Shown here in pieces: positions 41,764 to 51,629 of a stretch of DNA of 64,000 nucleotides. This stretch comes from Pseudomonas sp. MM223 (GTDB taxonomy: Bacteria; Pseudomonadota; Gammaproteobacteria; Pseudomonadales; Pseudomonadaceae), in assembly GCA_947090765.1 (NCBI GenBank), contig OX352322.1, forward strand, positions 4,757,501-4,821,500. Reading direction: 5' to 3'. Numbering within the stretch: position 1 is the stretch's first letter; each line of letters begins with the position of its first letter. The translations under genes and the position numbers were made by a program. The notes beneath the pieces were generated by a model. The model had not been told where the DNA came from. It did no database searches and saw only the letters and a list, made by a program, of their open reading frames with translations.

Positions 41764-43179
41764 ATGAGCAAGCAAATTCCGGTACATGATGTCACCCCGC
41801 CTGCCAGCAAAGGGAAGGATTCCGTCGACCTCTACGCCTCCCGGGAAAAAATCTACACCCGCGCCTTCACCGGCCTGTTCCGCCGCCTGCGCATGGTCGG
41901 CGGTGCAGTGCTGTTTCTGCTGTACTTCGGTACCGTGTGGCTGAACTGGGGCGGTCACCAGGCCGTATGGTGGAACCTGCCCGAGCGCAAGTTCTACATC
42001 TTCGGCGCCACCATCTGGCCGCAGGACTTCATCCTGTTGTCAGGCATTCTGATCGTCGCGGCATTCGGCCTGTTCTTTGTCACCGTGTACGCAGGCCGTG
42101 TGTGGTGCGGCTACACCTGCCCGCAAAGCGTGTGGACGTGGATTTTCATGTGGTGCGAAAAGGTTACCGAAGGCGACCGCAACCAGCGCATGAAGCTCGA
42201 CAAAGCCCCCATGAGCGGCAACAAGTTCCTGCGCAAGTTCGCCAAGCACAGCCTGTGGCTGCTGATCGGTTTCGTCACCGGCATGACCTTTGTCGGCTAT
42301 TTCTCGCCCATTCGCGAGCTGGTCATCGAATTCTTCACCGGCCAGGCCGATGGCTGGGCCTACTTCTGGGTCGGTTTCTTCACCCTGGCCACCTACGGCA
42401 ACGCCGGCTGGCTGCGCGAGCAGGTGTGCGTGTACATGTGCCCCTATGCGCGCTTCCAGAGCGTGATGTTCGATAAAGACACGCTGATCGTGTCCTACGA
42501 CCCGCGCCGCGGCGAAATCCGCGGGCCACGTAAGAAAGATGCTGACTACAAGGCCCAAGGCCTGGGTGACTGCATCGACTGCACCATGTGCGTACAAGTC
42601 TGCCCCACCGGCATCGATATCCGTGACGGCCTGCAGATCGAGTGCATCGGCTGCGCCGCGTGCATCGACGCCTGCGACAGCATCATGGACAAAATGAACT
42701 ACCCCAAAGGGCTGATCAGCTACACCACCGAGCACAACTTGTCCGGGCAAAAAACCCACATGCTGCGCCCACGCCTGATCGGCTATGCCGCGGTGCTGCT
42801 GGTGATGATGATCGGCCTGGCGACTGCCTTCGCCACCCGTTCGCTGGTCGGTTTCGATGTGAGCAAGGACCGCGTGCTGTACCGCGAAAACGCACAGGGC
42901 CGGATCGAGAACGTATACAGCTTGAAAGTGATGAACAAGGACCAGCGCGACCACGTCTACGTACTGGACGCCGTCGGCCTGCCGGACCTCAAGCTCGAAG
43001 GCCAGCGCGAGATCCGCGTGGCTGCCGGTGATATCGTCAGCCTGCCAGTGCAGCTGTCTGTAGCCCCCGAGAAGCTGCCATCGACCACTAACGAAATCAC
43101 CTTCACCCTCAAGAGCGCCGACGACAGCGACGCCCAGGTTGAAGCCAAGAGCCGTTTCATCGGCCCACAGATCCGCTAA
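41764..43179 (+). CDS. ccoG: CcoG (RdxA/FixG) cbb3 oxidase assembly protein
   Basis: Polyferredoxin of 471 residues with about five membrane helices. Cysteine clusters are CGYTCPQSVWTW, CVYMCPYARFQ, and the two 4Fe-4S motifs in CIDCTMCVQVCPTG and CIGCAACIDACD. A C-terminal Ig-like FixG domain follows the last helix. CcoG proteins reduce Cu(II) to Cu(I) for delivery to the cbb3 oxidase. The start MSKQIPVHDVTPP is family-typical. A preceding ATG at 41761 would add only one residue. It heads the ccoGHIS assembly operon. Confidence 0.92.
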   Translation: MSKQIPVHDVTPPASKGKDSVDLYASREKIYTRAFTGLFRRLRMVGGAVLFLLYFGTVWLNWGGHQAVWWNLPERKFYIFGATIWPQDFILLSGILIVAAFGLFFVTVYAGRVWCGYTCPQSVWTWIFMWCEKVTEGDRNQRMKLDKAPMSGNKFLRKFAKHSLWLLIGFVTGMTFVGYFSPIRELVIEFFTGQADGWAYFWVGFFTLATYGNAGWLREQVCVYMCPYARFQSVMFDKDTLIVSYDPRRGEIRGPRKKDADYKAQGLGDCIDCTMCVQVCPTGIDIRDGLQIECIGCAACIDACDSIMDKMNYPKGLISYTTEHNLSGQKTHMLRPRLIGYAAVLLVMMIGLATAFATRSLVGFDVSKDRVLYRENAQGRIENVYSLKVMNKDQRDHVYVLDAVGLPDLKLEGQREIRVAAGDIVSLPVQLSVAPEKLPSTTNEITFTLKSADDSDAQVEAKSRFIGPQIR

Positions 43180-43194
43180 GAGAGAAAACGCACA

Positions 43195-43725
43195 ATGCCT
43201 GCCGCCACCGCCACCAGCCCCTGGTACAAGCACCTCTGGCCCTGGATCATCATTGGCATCCTCACCACCTCGGTGTGCCTGAGCCTGACCATGGTCAGCA
43301 TCGCTGTACGTAACCCGGACAACCTGGTGAACGACAACTACTACGAGGCAGGCAAAGGCATCAACCGCTCGCTGGACCGCGAACTGCTGGCACAGCAACT
43401 GGGCCTGAAGGCCAGCGTGCACCTGGACGAGCTGACGGGCGAAGTGGACCTGCGCCTGACCGGCAGCAGTGGCCCGCAGAGCCTGGAGCTGAACCTGATC
43501 TCGCCAACCCAGCCAGAAAAGGACCGCAGGGTGCTGCTGAGCCGGGTTGAGGCAGGGCGCTATGTGGGGCAACTGGAGGACAAGGTCGACGGGCGGCGCT
43601 TTGTCGAGCTGCTGGGCAGTGAAGGGGGCCAGGTGTGGCGCTTGTTCGAAGAGGAAAAAGTGGAGCATGGTGTGACCTTGCAGCTGGGTGACGAAGCCCT
43701 GCAAGGTGCCGAGCACCAGCAATGA
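43195..43725 (+). CDS. ccoH: CcoH (FixH family) cbb3 oxidase assembly protein
   Basis: Protein of 176 residues with one N-terminal membrane helix (about 15-36, PWIIIGILTTSVCLSLTMVSIA) and a periplasmic FixH domain beginning DNYYEAGKGINRSLDRE. CcoH stays associated with the oxidase and is needed for stable assembly. It starts 15 bases after ccoG and is followed by a REP pair that separates it from ccoI. Confidence 0.9.
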   Translation: MPAATATSPWYKHLWPWIIIGILTTSVCLSLTMVSIAVRNPDNLVNDNYYEAGKGINRSLDRELLAQQLGLKASVHLDELTGEVDLRLTGSSGPQSLELNLISPTQPEKDRRVLLSRVEAGRYVGQLEDKVDGRRFVELLGSEGGQVWRLFEEEKVEHGVTLQLGDEALQGAEHQQ

Positions 43726-43739
43726 TCCTTGGTATGAAT

Positions 43740-43844
43740 GGGGGCGCTTTGCGCCCCTTTCGCGACACAAGGCCGCTCCCACAGGAGAACGCACATCCCT
43801 GTGGGAGCGGCCTTGTGTCGCGAAAGGGCTGCAAAGCAGCCCCG
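43740..43844. repeat. REP pair (REPIN) inside the ccoGHIS cluster
   Basis: Inverted arms 43740-43783 and 43798-43844. It lies between ccoH and ccoI, within a set of co-directional assembly genes. Confidence 0.85.
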
Positions 43845-43873
43845 GCGATCTCACGACATAAGACTGTTCCAAA

Positions 43874-46348
43874 ATGACCCAGCCCACCCCCTGCTACCAC
43901 TGCGCCCTGCCCGTCCCCGCCGGCAGCCGCTTCACCGCCGTGGTCCTCGGCGAGCCCCGGCAGTTCTGCTGCCCCGGCTGCCAGGCGGTGGCCGAGTCGA
44001 TTGTCGCCGGTGGCCTGGAGCACTACTACCAGCACCGCAGCGACAACAGCGCCAACCCCGAGGCCCTGCCCAGGCAGCTGCAAGACGAACTGGCCCTGTA
44101 CGACCGCAGCGATGTGCAGCAAACCTTCGTCCGCCACCAGGGCGAGCTGGCCGAAACCACCCTGCTGGTCGAAGGCATCAGTTGCGCCGCCTGCGGCTGG
44201 CTGATCGAAAAGCACCTGCGCAACCTGCCCGGCGTCGCCGAGGCGCGCCTGAACCTGTCCAACCACCGCCTGCTGCTGAGCTGGGACGACAAGCAATTGC
44301 CGCTCTCGCGCCTGCTCGCCGAGTTGCGCCAGATCGGCTACGCCGCCCACCCCTACCAGCCCGACAAGGCCGCCGAGCAGCTGGCCCAGGAGAACCGCAG
44401 CGCCCTGCGCCGCCTGGGCGTGGCCGGGCTGCTGTGGTTCCAGGCAATGATGGCGACCATGGCCACCTGGCCGGAATTCAACATCGACCTGTCACCTGAA
44501 CTGCACACCATCCTGCGCTGGGTGGCACTGTTCCTGACCATCCCCATCGTCTTTTACAGCTGCGCGCCGTTCTTCAAAGGCGCTGCACGCGACCTGCGCA
44601 CCCGCCACCTGACCATGGACGTTTCGGTGTCGCTGGCCATTGCCCTGGCCTTTGGCGCCGGCATCTGGACCGCAATTACCGGTAACGGTGAGCTGTATTT
44701 CGACACCGTGGGCATGTTCGCCCTGTTTCTGCTCACCGGCCGCTACCTGGAGCGCCGCGCCCGCGAGCGCACTGCCGCGGCCACCGCGCAGTTGGTCAAC
44801 CTGCTGCCGGCTTCGTGCCTGCGCCTGGATGCCCTTGGCTGCAGCGAGCGTATTCTGCTCAGCGAACTGCACTGCGGTGACACGGTGCAGGTGCTGCCAG
44901 GCGCGGTGATCCCTGCCGACGGGCGCATCGTCGAAGGCCGCTCCAGCGTCGACGAGTCGCTGCTGACCGGCGAATACCTGCCACAACCGCGGCGGGTTGG
45001 CGAACGGGTCACCGGCGGCACGCTGAACGTCGAAAGCACCTTGAACGTGGAAGTCGAAGCCCTCGGCCACGATTCGCGGCTCTCGGCCATTGTCCGCCTG
45101 CTGGAGCGCGCCCAGACCGAAAAACCACGCCTGGCCGAAATCGCCGACCGGGCCTCGCAGTGGTTCCTGCTGTTCTCGCTGCTGGCTGCCGTGGCCATCG
45201 GCCTGTGGTGGTGGTACCTGGACCCTGAACGGGCGTTCTGGATCGTGCTGGCCATGCTTGTGGCCACCTGCCCTTGCGCGCTGTCCCTGGCTACACCAAC
45301 AGCGCTGACCGCCGCCACCGGCACCTTGCACAAGCTGGGCCTGCTGGTCACCCGAGGCCATGTACTGGAAGGCCTGAACCAGATCGACACGGTGATTTTC
45401 GACAAAACCGGCACACTGACCGAGGGCCGCCTGACCTTGCGCAGCATACGCCCGCTGGGCAGCCTGCCCGCTGACCGCTGCCTGGCCTTGGCCGCCGCCC
45501 TGGAGAACCGCTCCGAACACCCCATTGCCCGCGCCTTCGGCCGCACTGCCGTGCCCGCCGACGATGTACAGACCGTGCCAGGCCTGGGCCTGGAAGGGCA
45601 GGTGGACGGCCACCGCCTGCGCATCGGCCAGGCCACCTTCGTCTGCGCCCTGAGCGGTGCAGAAATCCCCGGCGTGCCGGAACCACGCGGCCAATGGCTG
45701 CTGCTGGGTGACCGCCAGGGGCCGCTGGCCTGGTTTGGCCTGGACGACCGCCTGCGCGATGACGCACCGGCCCTACTGGCGGCCTGCAAGGCCCGGGGCT
45801 GGCGCACGCTGCTGCTGTCGGGCGACAGCTCGCCGATGGTTGCCGAGGTGGCCGCACAACTGGGTATCGACCAGGCCATTGGCGGCCTGCGCCCGGACGA
45901 CAAACTGGACCGGCTGAAGGCGCTGCAGGCGGCCGGGCGCAAGGTGCTGATGCTCGGCGACGGGGTCAATGACGTGCCAGTGCTGGCCGCCGCCGACATC
46001 AGCATCGCCATGGGCAGCGCCACCGACCTTGCCAAGACCAGCGCCGACGCCGTGCTGCTGTCCAACCGCCTGCAGGCGCTGGTGCAGGCCTTCGAACTGG
46101 CCCGCCGCACCCGCCGCAACATCCTCGAGAACCTGCTGTGGGCCACCCTGTATAATGGCCTTATGTTGCCGTTTGCCGCCCTTGGCTGGATCACCCCGGT
46201 GTGGGCGGCCATCGGCATGTCGGTGAGCTCGCTGATCGTGGTGCTCAACGCCCTGCGCCTGACCCGCATGCCGCTGGCATCGAGCCTGCCGAAAACCGAA
46301 GCACCCCTGCCCGGGAGGAAGTCGCCATGCCCGCCCTCTATGTCATGA
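43874..46348 (+). CDS. ccoI: CcoI (FixI) copper-exporting P1B-type ATPase for cbb3 assembly
   Basis: Membrane ATPase of 824 residues. The N-terminus holds a cysteine-rich region (YHCALP and FCCPGCQAV) and a heavy-metal domain with ISCAACGW. The transport motif is TCPCALS (C466 and C468). The phosphorylated aspartate is D510 in DKTGTLTEG, and the hinge is [10 protein letters not shown]. CcoI-type pumps move Cu(I) to the periplasm slowly, for insertion into CuB rather than for detoxification. The last 22 bases overlap ccoS. Confidence 0.93.
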   Translation: MTQPTPCYHCALPVPAGSRFTAVVLGEPRQFCCPGCQAVAESIVAGGLEHYYQHRSDNSANPEALPRQLQDELALYDRSDVQQTFVRHQGELAETTLLVEGISCAACGWLIEKHLRNLPGVAEARLNLSNHRLLLSWDDKQLPLSRLLAELRQIGYAAHPYQPDKAAEQLAQENRSALRRLGVAGLLWFQAMMATMATWPEFNIDLSPELHTILRWVALFLTIPIVFYSCAPFFKGAARDLRTRHLTMDVSVSLAIALAFGAGIWTAITGNGELYFDTVGMFALFLLTGRYLERRARERTAAATAQLVNLLPASCLRLDALGCSERILLSELHCGDTVQVLPGAVIPADGRIVEGRSSVDESLLTGEYLPQPRRVGERVTGGTLNVESTLNVEVEALGHDSRLSAIVRLLERAQTEKPRLAEIADRASQWFLLFSLLAAVAIGLWWWYLDPERAFWIVLAMLVATCPCALSLATPTALTAATGTLHKLGLLVTRGHVLEGLNQIDTVIFDKTGTLTEGRLTLRSIRPLGSLPADRCLALAAALENRSEHPIARAFGRTAVPADDVQTVPGLGLEGQVDGHRLRIGQATFVCALSGAEIPGVPEPRGQWLLLGDRQGPLAWFGLDDRLRDDAPALLAACKARGWRTLLLSGDSSPMVAEVAAQLGIDQAIGGLRPDDKLDRLKALQAAGRKVLMLGDGVNDVPVLAAADISIAMGSATDLAKTSADAVLLSNRLQALVQAFELARRTRRNILENLLWATLYNGLMLPFAALGWITPVWAAIGMSVSSLIVVLNALRLTRMPLASSLPKTEAPLPGRKSPCPPSMS

Positions 46349-46542
46349 TCCCCGCAGCCCTGCTGCTGGTCGGCGTGGCCGTGTACATCTTCTTCTGGGC
46401 GGTGGACAGCGGCCAGTACGACGACCTCGAAGGCCCCGCCCACAGCATCCTGTTCGACGACCAGGACCCGCGCCACCAGGCTGCGGTGAAGCCTGACGAC
46501 ACCCCGGCCGATGCCGACAAGGAACCACCACCCCGTGCCTGA
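46327..46542 (+). CDS. ccoS: CcoS cbb3 oxidase maturation protein
   Basis: Small protein of 71 residues. One membrane helix (about 5-26, [22 protein letters not shown]) is followed by the family signature [18 protein letters not shown]. CcoS is needed for cofactor insertion into the oxidase. It overlaps ccoI and the following gene. Confidence 0.92.
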   Translation: MPALYVMIPAALLLVGVAVYIFFWAVDSGQYDDLEGPAHSILFDDQDPRHQAAVKPDDTPADADKEPPPRA

Positions 46543-47218
46543 CCTGCTTCCCCTGCTGGGCTCGGCACTGGTCCTTGGCCTGCTTGGCGGCGGCCACTGC
46601 CTGGGCATGTGCGGTGGCCTGATGGGCGCGCTGACCTTGGCCATCCCGCCAGAACAGCGTGGCCGGCGCTTGCGCCTACTGCTGGCGTACAACCTCGGGC
46701 GCATTCTCAGCTATGCCTGCGCCGGCCTGTTGCTAGGCCTGGCCGGCTGGGCCGTGGCCAGCAGCCCGGCGGCCTTGGCGCTGCGCGTGGTGGCGGCGCT
46801 GCTGTTGATTGCCATGGGGCTGTACCTGGCCGGCTGGTGGAGCGGCCTGACCCGTATCGAAGCGCTCGGGCGGGGGCTGTGGCGGCATATCCAGCCGGTG
46901 GCCTCGCGCTTGTTACCGGTGTCCAGCCTGCCCCGGGCATTGCTGCTGGGCGCCCTGTGGGGGTGGCTGCCGTGCGGGTTGGTGTACAGCACCCTGCTGT
47001 GGGCGGCCAGCCAGGGCAACGCCGGGTACAGCGCGGCGTTGATGCTCGCGTTCGGGGTGGGGACCTGGCCGGTGCTGCTGGCTACCGGGCTGGCTGCTGA
47101 ACAGGTGAACGCCTTGTTGAGGCGGCGCAGTGTGCGGGTGGCTGGCGGGGTGTTGGTGATGCTGTTTGGGGTGTGGACAATGCCCGGGCCGCACCAGCAT
47201 TGGTTGATGGGGCATTGA
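46535..47218 (+). CDS. TauE/SafE-type membrane protein linked to the cco cluster
   Basis: Integral membrane protein of 227 residues with about six helices (sulfite exporter TauE/SafE, UPF0056-like DUF). The first helix region carries LGGGHCLGMCGGLMGAL and a later one carries WLPCGLVYSTLLW. These cysteines suggest metal or thiol chemistry more than sulfite export. The GTG at 46535 overlaps the ccoS stop and has AAGGA upstream. An ATG at 46511 would add eight residues without family support. Constant neighbourhood with ccoS in Pseudomonas suggests a role in copper handling or oxidase maturation, as inference only. Confidence 0.8.
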   Translation: MPDLLPLLGSALVLGLLGGGHCLGMCGGLMGALTLAIPPEQRGRRLRLLLAYNLGRILSYACAGLLLGLAGWAVASSPAALALRVVAALLLIAMGLYLAGWWSGLTRIEALGRGLWRHIQPVASRLLPVSSLPRALLLGALWGWLPCGLVYSTLLWAASQGNAGYSAALMLAFGVGTWPVLLATGLAAEQVNALLRRRSVRVAGGVLVMLFGVWTMPGPHQHWLMGH

Positions 47219-47341
47219 AAGGGGGCTGCTGCGCAGCCCAATCGCCGGCAAGCCAGCTCCCACCTCGACCGCGCCAACCTCAAGCCATGCGCTACCCCTG
47301 TGGGGCTGGCTTGCCGGCGATTGGGCCGCAAAGCGGCCCCA
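47219..47341. repeat. REP pair (REPIN), GCCGGCAAGCCAGCTCCCAC type
   Basis: Inverted arms 47219-47265 and 47297-47341, each with an outer GGGGCTGC hairpin, between the TauE-like gene and hemN. Confidence 0.85.
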
Positions 47342-47360
47342 ATAGCACCGCCGACTCCCC

Positions 47361-47374
47361 TTGATGCAAATCAA
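47361..47374 (+). promoter_or_regulatory. Anr (FNR-type) box of hemN
   Basis: TTGATGCAAATCAA is a perfect TTGAT-N4-ATCAA site, centred about 70 bases before the hemN start. It predicts induction of anaerobic heme synthesis by Anr at low oxygen. Confidence 0.88.
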
Positions 47375-47437
47375 CACCTATTCCTATAGACGGCCATAGA
47401 CTCCGGTGCACTGCTGCTCTTTCCGGGGACCGCCCTC

Positions 47438-48820
47438 ATGCTCGACGACCTTCGTTGGGATACCGACCTGATCCGCCGCTACGATTTGGCCGGGCCACGC
47501 TACACCTCCTACCCGACCGCCGTGCAACTGCACAGCGAAGTGGGCTCGTTCGACCTGCTGCACGCCCTGCGCGAAAGCCGTCGAGCCGTGCGCCCGCTGT
47601 CGCTGTACGTGCACGTGCCGTTCTGCGCCAACATTTGCTACTACTGCGCCTGCAACAAGGTCATCACCAAGGACCGCGCCCGCGCCGCGCCCTACCTGCA
47701 GCGCATGGAGCAGGAAATCCAGCTGATCGCCTGCCACCTTGGCCCCAAGCAGCGGGTTGAACAGCTGCATTTCGGCGGCGGCACGCCAACCTTCCTCAGC
47801 CATGTGGAACTGCGCCAGCTGATGGCCACCCTGCGCCAGCACTTCCACCTGCTGGACGACGACTCCGGCGACTACGGCATCGAGATCGACCCCCGCGAGG
47901 CGGACTGGTCGACCATGGGCCTGCTCCGCGAGCTGGGCTTCAACCGCGTCAGCCTGGGCGTGCAAGACCTCGACCCGGCCGTGCAGCGCGCAGTCAACCG
48001 CCTGCAAAGCCTGGAACAGACCCGCACACTGATCGAGGCGGCGCGCACCCTGCAGTTCCGTTCGGTCAACCTGGACCTGATCTACGGCCTGCCCAAGCAA
48101 ACCCCGGAAGGTTTTGCACGCACCGTCGAAGAAGTAATCCGCCTGCAGCCCGACCGCCTGTCGGTGTTCAACTACGCCCACCTCCCCGAGCGCTTCATGC
48201 CCCAGCGGCGCATCGACAACAACGACCTGCCCAGCCCGGCCGCCAAGCTGGAGATGCTGCACGCCACCATCGACCAGTTGACCGCTGCTGGCTATCGCTA
48301 CATCGGCATGGATCACTTCGCCCTGCCGGATGACGAACTGGCCATCGCCCAGGAAGAAGGCACCCTGCAGCGCAACTTCCAGGGCTACACCACCCACGGG
48401 CACTGCGACCTGATCGGCCTGGGCGTGTCGGCCATCAGCCAGATCGGCGACCTGTACTGCCAGAACAGCAGCGACCTCAACACCTACCAGGAGAGCCTGT
48501 CCAACGCCCAACTGGCCACCCAACGCGGCCTGCTGTGCAACCACGACGACCGCGTGCGCCGGGCCGTGATCCAGCAACTGATCTGCCATTTCGAACTGGA
48601 CTTCGAACCGATCGAACAGGCCTTCACCCTTGATTTTCGCGGCTACTTCAACGACCTCTGGCCAGAGCTGCTGACCTTGCAGCGCGACGGCCTGATCAGC
48701 CTGGACGACAAGGGTATCCGCATCCTGCCGGCAGGCCGCCTGCTGGCACGCTCGGTGTGCATGGTGTTTGACGCCTACCTGGCGATGCACAACCGCCAGC
48801 GTTTCTCGCGGGTTATCTGA
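47438..48820 (+). CDS. hemN: Oxygen-independent coproporphyrinogen III oxidase HemN
   Basis: Radical-SAM enzyme of 460 residues that decarboxylates coproporphyrinogen III without oxygen. The 4Fe-4S motif is CANICYYC (C63, C67, C70), followed by LHFGGGTPTFLS and the SAM-binding EIDPREADW. The C-terminal HemN domain ends with DDKGIRILPAGRLLARSVCMVFD. It sits between the oxidase genes and anr, has an Anr box, and would supply heme for the cbb3 oxidases under low oxygen. Confidence 0.95.
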   Translation: MLDDLRWDTDLIRRYDLAGPRYTSYPTAVQLHSEVGSFDLLHALRESRRAVRPLSLYVHVPFCANICYYCACNKVITKDRARAAPYLQRMEQEIQLIACHLGPKQRVEQLHFGGGTPTFLSHVELRQLMATLRQHFHLLDDDSGDYGIEIDPREADWSTMGLLRELGFNRVSLGVQDLDPAVQRAVNRLQSLEQTRTLIEAARTLQFRSVNLDLIYGLPKQTPEGFARTVEEVIRLQPDRLSVFNYAHLPERFMPQRRIDNNDLPSPAAKLEMLHATIDQLTAAGYRYIGMDHFALPDDELAIAQEEGTLQRNFQGYTTHGHCDLIGLGVSAISQIGDLYCQNSSDLNTYQESLSNAQLATQRGLLCNHDDRVRRAVIQQLICHFELDFEPIEQAFTLDFRGYFNDLWPELLTLQRDGLISLDDKGIRILPAGRLLARSVCMVFDAYLAMHNRQRFSRVI

Positions 48821-48884
48821 AAACCGAGTCGTTCAACCGCATGGACAAGCCTCCTTGCCAGGCACAATATGGGCACACAAGGAC

Positions 48885-48910
48885 TCCCGGCAGGACGTCT
48901 GCCGGGGTTT
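48885..48910 (+). terminator. Possible terminator of hemN
   Basis: CCCGGCAG and CTGCCGGG form an eight-base stem with a short loop, followed by only GTTTC. The weak T-run makes this tentative. Confidence 0.35.
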
Positions 48911-49006
48911 CGCCAGGGCGCACCAAAAACGCGCACGCTGGCCTACACCCTCTGTCGTGGGTTACCCTTACGACTTATGTGTGCTTTCCCACAAGGATCG
49001 ATTCAA

Positions 49007-49741
49007 ATGTCCGAGCCAGTCAAACTGCGCCCACACAACCAGGCCCATTGCAAGGATTGCAGCCTGGCCCCCCTGTGCCTGCCTCTTTCGCTGAACCTGG
49101 AAGACATGGATGCACTGGATGAAATCGTCAAGCGTGGCCGGCCGCTGAAAAAAGGCGAGTTCCTGTTCCGCCAGGGTGACAATTTCGGCTCGGTCTACGC
49201 CGTACGTTCCGGTGCCCTGAAAACCTTCAGCCTCAGCGACAGCGGCGAGGAGCAGATCACCGGCTTCCACCTGCCCAGCGAACTGGTCGGCCTGTCGGGC
49301 ATGGACACCGAAGCCTACCCGGTGTCGGCCCAGGCGCAGGAAACCACTTCGGTGTGCGAAATCCCCTTCGAGCGGCTTGACGAGCTGTCGGTGCAACTGC
49401 CACAGCTACGTCGCCAGCTGATGCGGGTAATGAGCCGGGAAATCCGCGACGACCAGCAAATGATGCTGCTGCTGTCGAAAAAGACTGCCGACGAGCGCAT
49501 TGCCACCTTCCTGGTCAACCTGTCGGCACGCTTCCGCGCCCGCGGCTATTCGGCCAATCAGTTCCGCCTGAGCATGTCGCGCAACGAAATCGGCAATTAC
49601 CTGGGCCTGGCGGTAGAAACCGTGTCGCGAGTATTCACCCGCTTCCAGCAAAATGGCCTGCTGCGCGCCGAAGGCAAGGAAGTGCATATCCTCGACCCGA
49701 TCCAGCTGTGTGCGCTGGCCGGTGGTGCAATCGAGGCCTGA
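49007..49741 (+). CDS. anr: Anr, oxygen-responsive FNR/CRP-family regulator
   Basis: Transcription factor of 244 residues that senses oxygen through a labile 4Fe-4S cluster. Cluster ligands are C15, C18 and C24 in [11 protein letters not shown], plus C117 in SVCEIPF. The cyclic-nucleotide-like domain fills the middle. The HTH region ([25 protein letters not shown]) carries the ExxSR recognition residues of the FNR type. The start at 49007 has an AAGGAT ribosome site. Its predicted targets in this window are the first ccoNOQP operon and hemN, which both carry perfect Anr boxes. Confidence 0.95.
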   Translation: MSEPVKLRPHNQAHCKDCSLAPLCLPLSLNLEDMDALDEIVKRGRPLKKGEFLFRQGDNFGSVYAVRSGALKTFSLSDSGEEQITGFHLPSELVGLSGMDTEAYPVSAQAQETTSVCEIPFERLDELSVQLPQLRRQLMRVMSREIRDDQQMMLLLSKKTADERIATFLVNLSARFRARGYSANQFRLSMSRNEIGNYLGLAVETVSRVFTRFQQNGLLRAEGKEVHILDPIQLCALAGGAIEA

Positions 49742-49796
49742 GGCTGGCGTTTAGCGGGTATACTTGGGCATTCGTTTTCCCAGGATACCCGCACCA

Positions 49797-50345
49797 ATGC
49801 ACAGCGACGCCTTCGACCTCAAAGCCCTGATCCGCCCGGTAGTGGACTTCCCCAAACCGGGCGTGATCTTTCGCGACATCACCCCGCTGTTCCAATCGCC
49901 GCGCGGGCTGCGCTATGTGGCCGACCAGTTCATCGAGCGCTATGTCGAGGCTGAGTTCAGCCACATCGGTGCCATGGACGCGCGGGGCTTTCTGATTGGC
50001 TCGATCATCGCCCACCAACTGAACAAGCCGCTGATCCTGTTCCGCAAGCAGGGCAAGCTGCCGGCTGACGTGCTAAGCGAGGGCTACCAGACCGAGTACG
50101 GCGAGGCTTTTCTGGAAGTGCATGCCGACAGCCTGTGCGAAGGCGATTCGGTGCTGATCTTCGATGACCTGATTGCAACGGGCGGTACGCTGCTGGCGGC
50201 AGCCAACCTGGTGCGTCGTACCGGGGCGCAAGTGTTCGAGGCGGCAGCGATCATTGACCTGCCAGAGCTGGACGGGTCGCGCCGGCTGCAGGCGGCTGGG
50301 GTGCCTACCTTCTGCCTGACCGAGTTCTCCCTCAGCGAATACTGA
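49797..50345 (+). CDS. apt: Adenine phosphoribosyltransferase
   Basis: Purine salvage enzyme of 182 residues that makes AMP from adenine and PRPP. The PRPP-binding motif is [13 protein letters not shown], and the N-terminal half shows the [16 protein letters not shown] and [12 protein letters not shown] segments. The start [15 protein letters not shown] is family-typical. It follows anr by 55 bases and is convergent with recR, with a REP pair between. Confidence 0.95.
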
Positions 50346-50350
50346 GTATT

Positions 50351-50473
50351 CGGGGGCGCTTTGCGCCCCCATCGCCGGCAAGCCAGCTCCCACAGGTACA
50401 GCGCTGCCTTCAGGCCTGAGGTGATCCTGTGGGAGCTCGGCTTGCCGGCGATTGGGCTGCAAAGCAGCCCCGG
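50351..50473. repeat. REP pair (REPIN), GCCGGCAAGCCAGCTCCCAC type
   Basis: Inverted arms 50351-50399 and 50428-50473 between the convergent apt and recR genes. Confidence 0.85.
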
Positions 50474-50483
50474 CATTTTCAAG

Positions 50484-51086
50484 TCAGAGCGAAATAGGCC
50501 GGCGCCCTGCAAAGGCATGGGCCAAAGTGCCGCCATCCACCATCTCCAGCTCGCCACCCAGCGGCACGCCATGGGCAATCCGCGACGCCACCAACCCCTT
50601 CTCGCTCAGCAACTGCGCGATGTAATGCGCCGTCGCCTCCCCTTCCACCGTCGGGTTGGTCGCCAGGATCACCTCGGTAAAGGTGCCCTGCTCCTCGATG
50701 CGTGCCATCAGCTGCGGAATGCCGATTGCCTCCGGCCCCAGGCCGTCCAGCGGCGACAGGTGGCCTTTGAGCACGAAGTAGCGGCCACGGTAGCCCGTCT
50801 GCTCCACCGCATACACGTCGGTCGGCCCCTCGACCACGCACAGCTGGGTGTCGTCACGGCGCGTATCGGCGCATTGCGGGCACAGCTCCTGCTCGGTCAA
50901 GGTGCGGCACTGGCGGCAATGGCCCACCCCCTCCATGGCCTGGGTCAACGCCTGGGCCAGGCGCAAGCCGCCACTGCGGTCACGCTCGAGCAGTTGCAGG
51001 GCCATGCGCTGGGCGGTTTTCTGGCCGACACCGGGCAGAATACGCAGGCCGTCGATCAGTTGGCGGATGAGGGGGCTGAAGCTCAT
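50484..51086 (-). CDS. recR: Recombination mediator RecR
   Basis: Protein of 200 residues that works with RecF and RecO to load RecA onto SSB-coated gaps. It has the helix-hairpin-helix [18 protein letters not shown], the zinc finger [16 protein letters not shown] and the Toprim core [13 protein letters not shown] with [12 protein letters not shown]. The start at 51086 gives [10 protein letters not shown]. It lies downstream of ybaB in the usual dnaX-ybaB-recR order, but a strong terminator stands between ybaB and recR. Confidence 0.95.
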   Translation of the reverse strand: MSFSPLIRQLIDGLRILPGVGQKTAQRMALQLLERDRSGGLRLAQALTQAMEGVGHCRQCRTLTEQELCPQCADTRRDDTQLCVVEGPTDVYAVEQTGYRGRYFVLKGHLSPLDGLGPEAIGIPQLMARIEEQGTFTEVILATNPTVEGEATAHYIAQLLSEKGLVASRIAHGVPLGGELEMVDGGTLAHAFAGRRPISL

Positions 51087-51179
51087 GAGAAAGGCCTGAC
51101 AATTCAATAAGAGGCGGTTTATACCCAGCGGGGGCAGTGGCGTCAAATCAGTAGACCGCGCCTAGGCTGAAATCTTTGC

Positions 51180-51213
51180 AAAAAAAACCGCCGCTGGATT
51201 CAGCGGCGGTTTT
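51180..51213 (-). terminator. Rho-independent terminator after ybaB
   Basis: A nine-base stem CCGCCGCTG/CAGCGGCGG with a four-base loop is followed, in the leftward direction, by eight T residues. It also has four T residues on the other side, so weak function in reverse is possible. Confidence 0.88.
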
Positions 51214-51229
51214 GGGAATCGCAATGCCC

Positions 51230-51565
51230 TTAGAACGGCATCTTGAAGCCCGGTGGCAGTTGCATGCCAGCGGTCATGCCGCCCATCTTTTCCTGGCTGC
51301 TCTGCTCGATCTTGCGCACGGCATCGTTCAGCGCGGCGGCGATCAGGTCTTCCAGCACTTCCTTGTCGTCCTCGTCGGTCGACATCAGGCTTTGGTCGAT
51401 GCTGACGCGCTTGACGTCGTGGCGACCGGTCATCACCACGCTCACCAGGCCGCCACCGGACTGGCCGGTGACTTCGGCGTTGGCCAGCTCTTCCTGCATT
51501 TTCTGCATCTTTTCCTGCATCTGCTGGGCCTGCTTCATCAGGCCGGCCATGCCACCTTTCATCAT
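51230..51565 (-). CDS. ybaB: YbaB/EbfC nucleoid-associated protein
   Basis: Small DNA-binding protein of 111 residues with the signature [20 protein letters not shown], a [14 protein letters not shown] strand region and a C-terminal [17 protein letters not shown] tail. It forms dimers that bind DNA as a tweezer. The start at 51565 is preferred over one eight codons earlier because family members begin MMKGGM. It follows dnaX by 64 bases and probably shares its transcript. Confidence 0.93.
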   Translation of the reverse strand: MMKGGMAGLMKQAQQMQEKMQKMQEELANAEVTGQSGGGLVSVVMTGRHDVKRVSIDQSLMSTDEDDKEVLEDLIAAALNDAVRKIEQSSQEKMGGMTAGMQLPPGFKMPF

Positions 51566-51629
51566 GGGGGTATACCTCGATTGGGTCATGTGATGCGGCC
51601 CGGCGCAGGGCCAGCCGCATGGTTATCCG

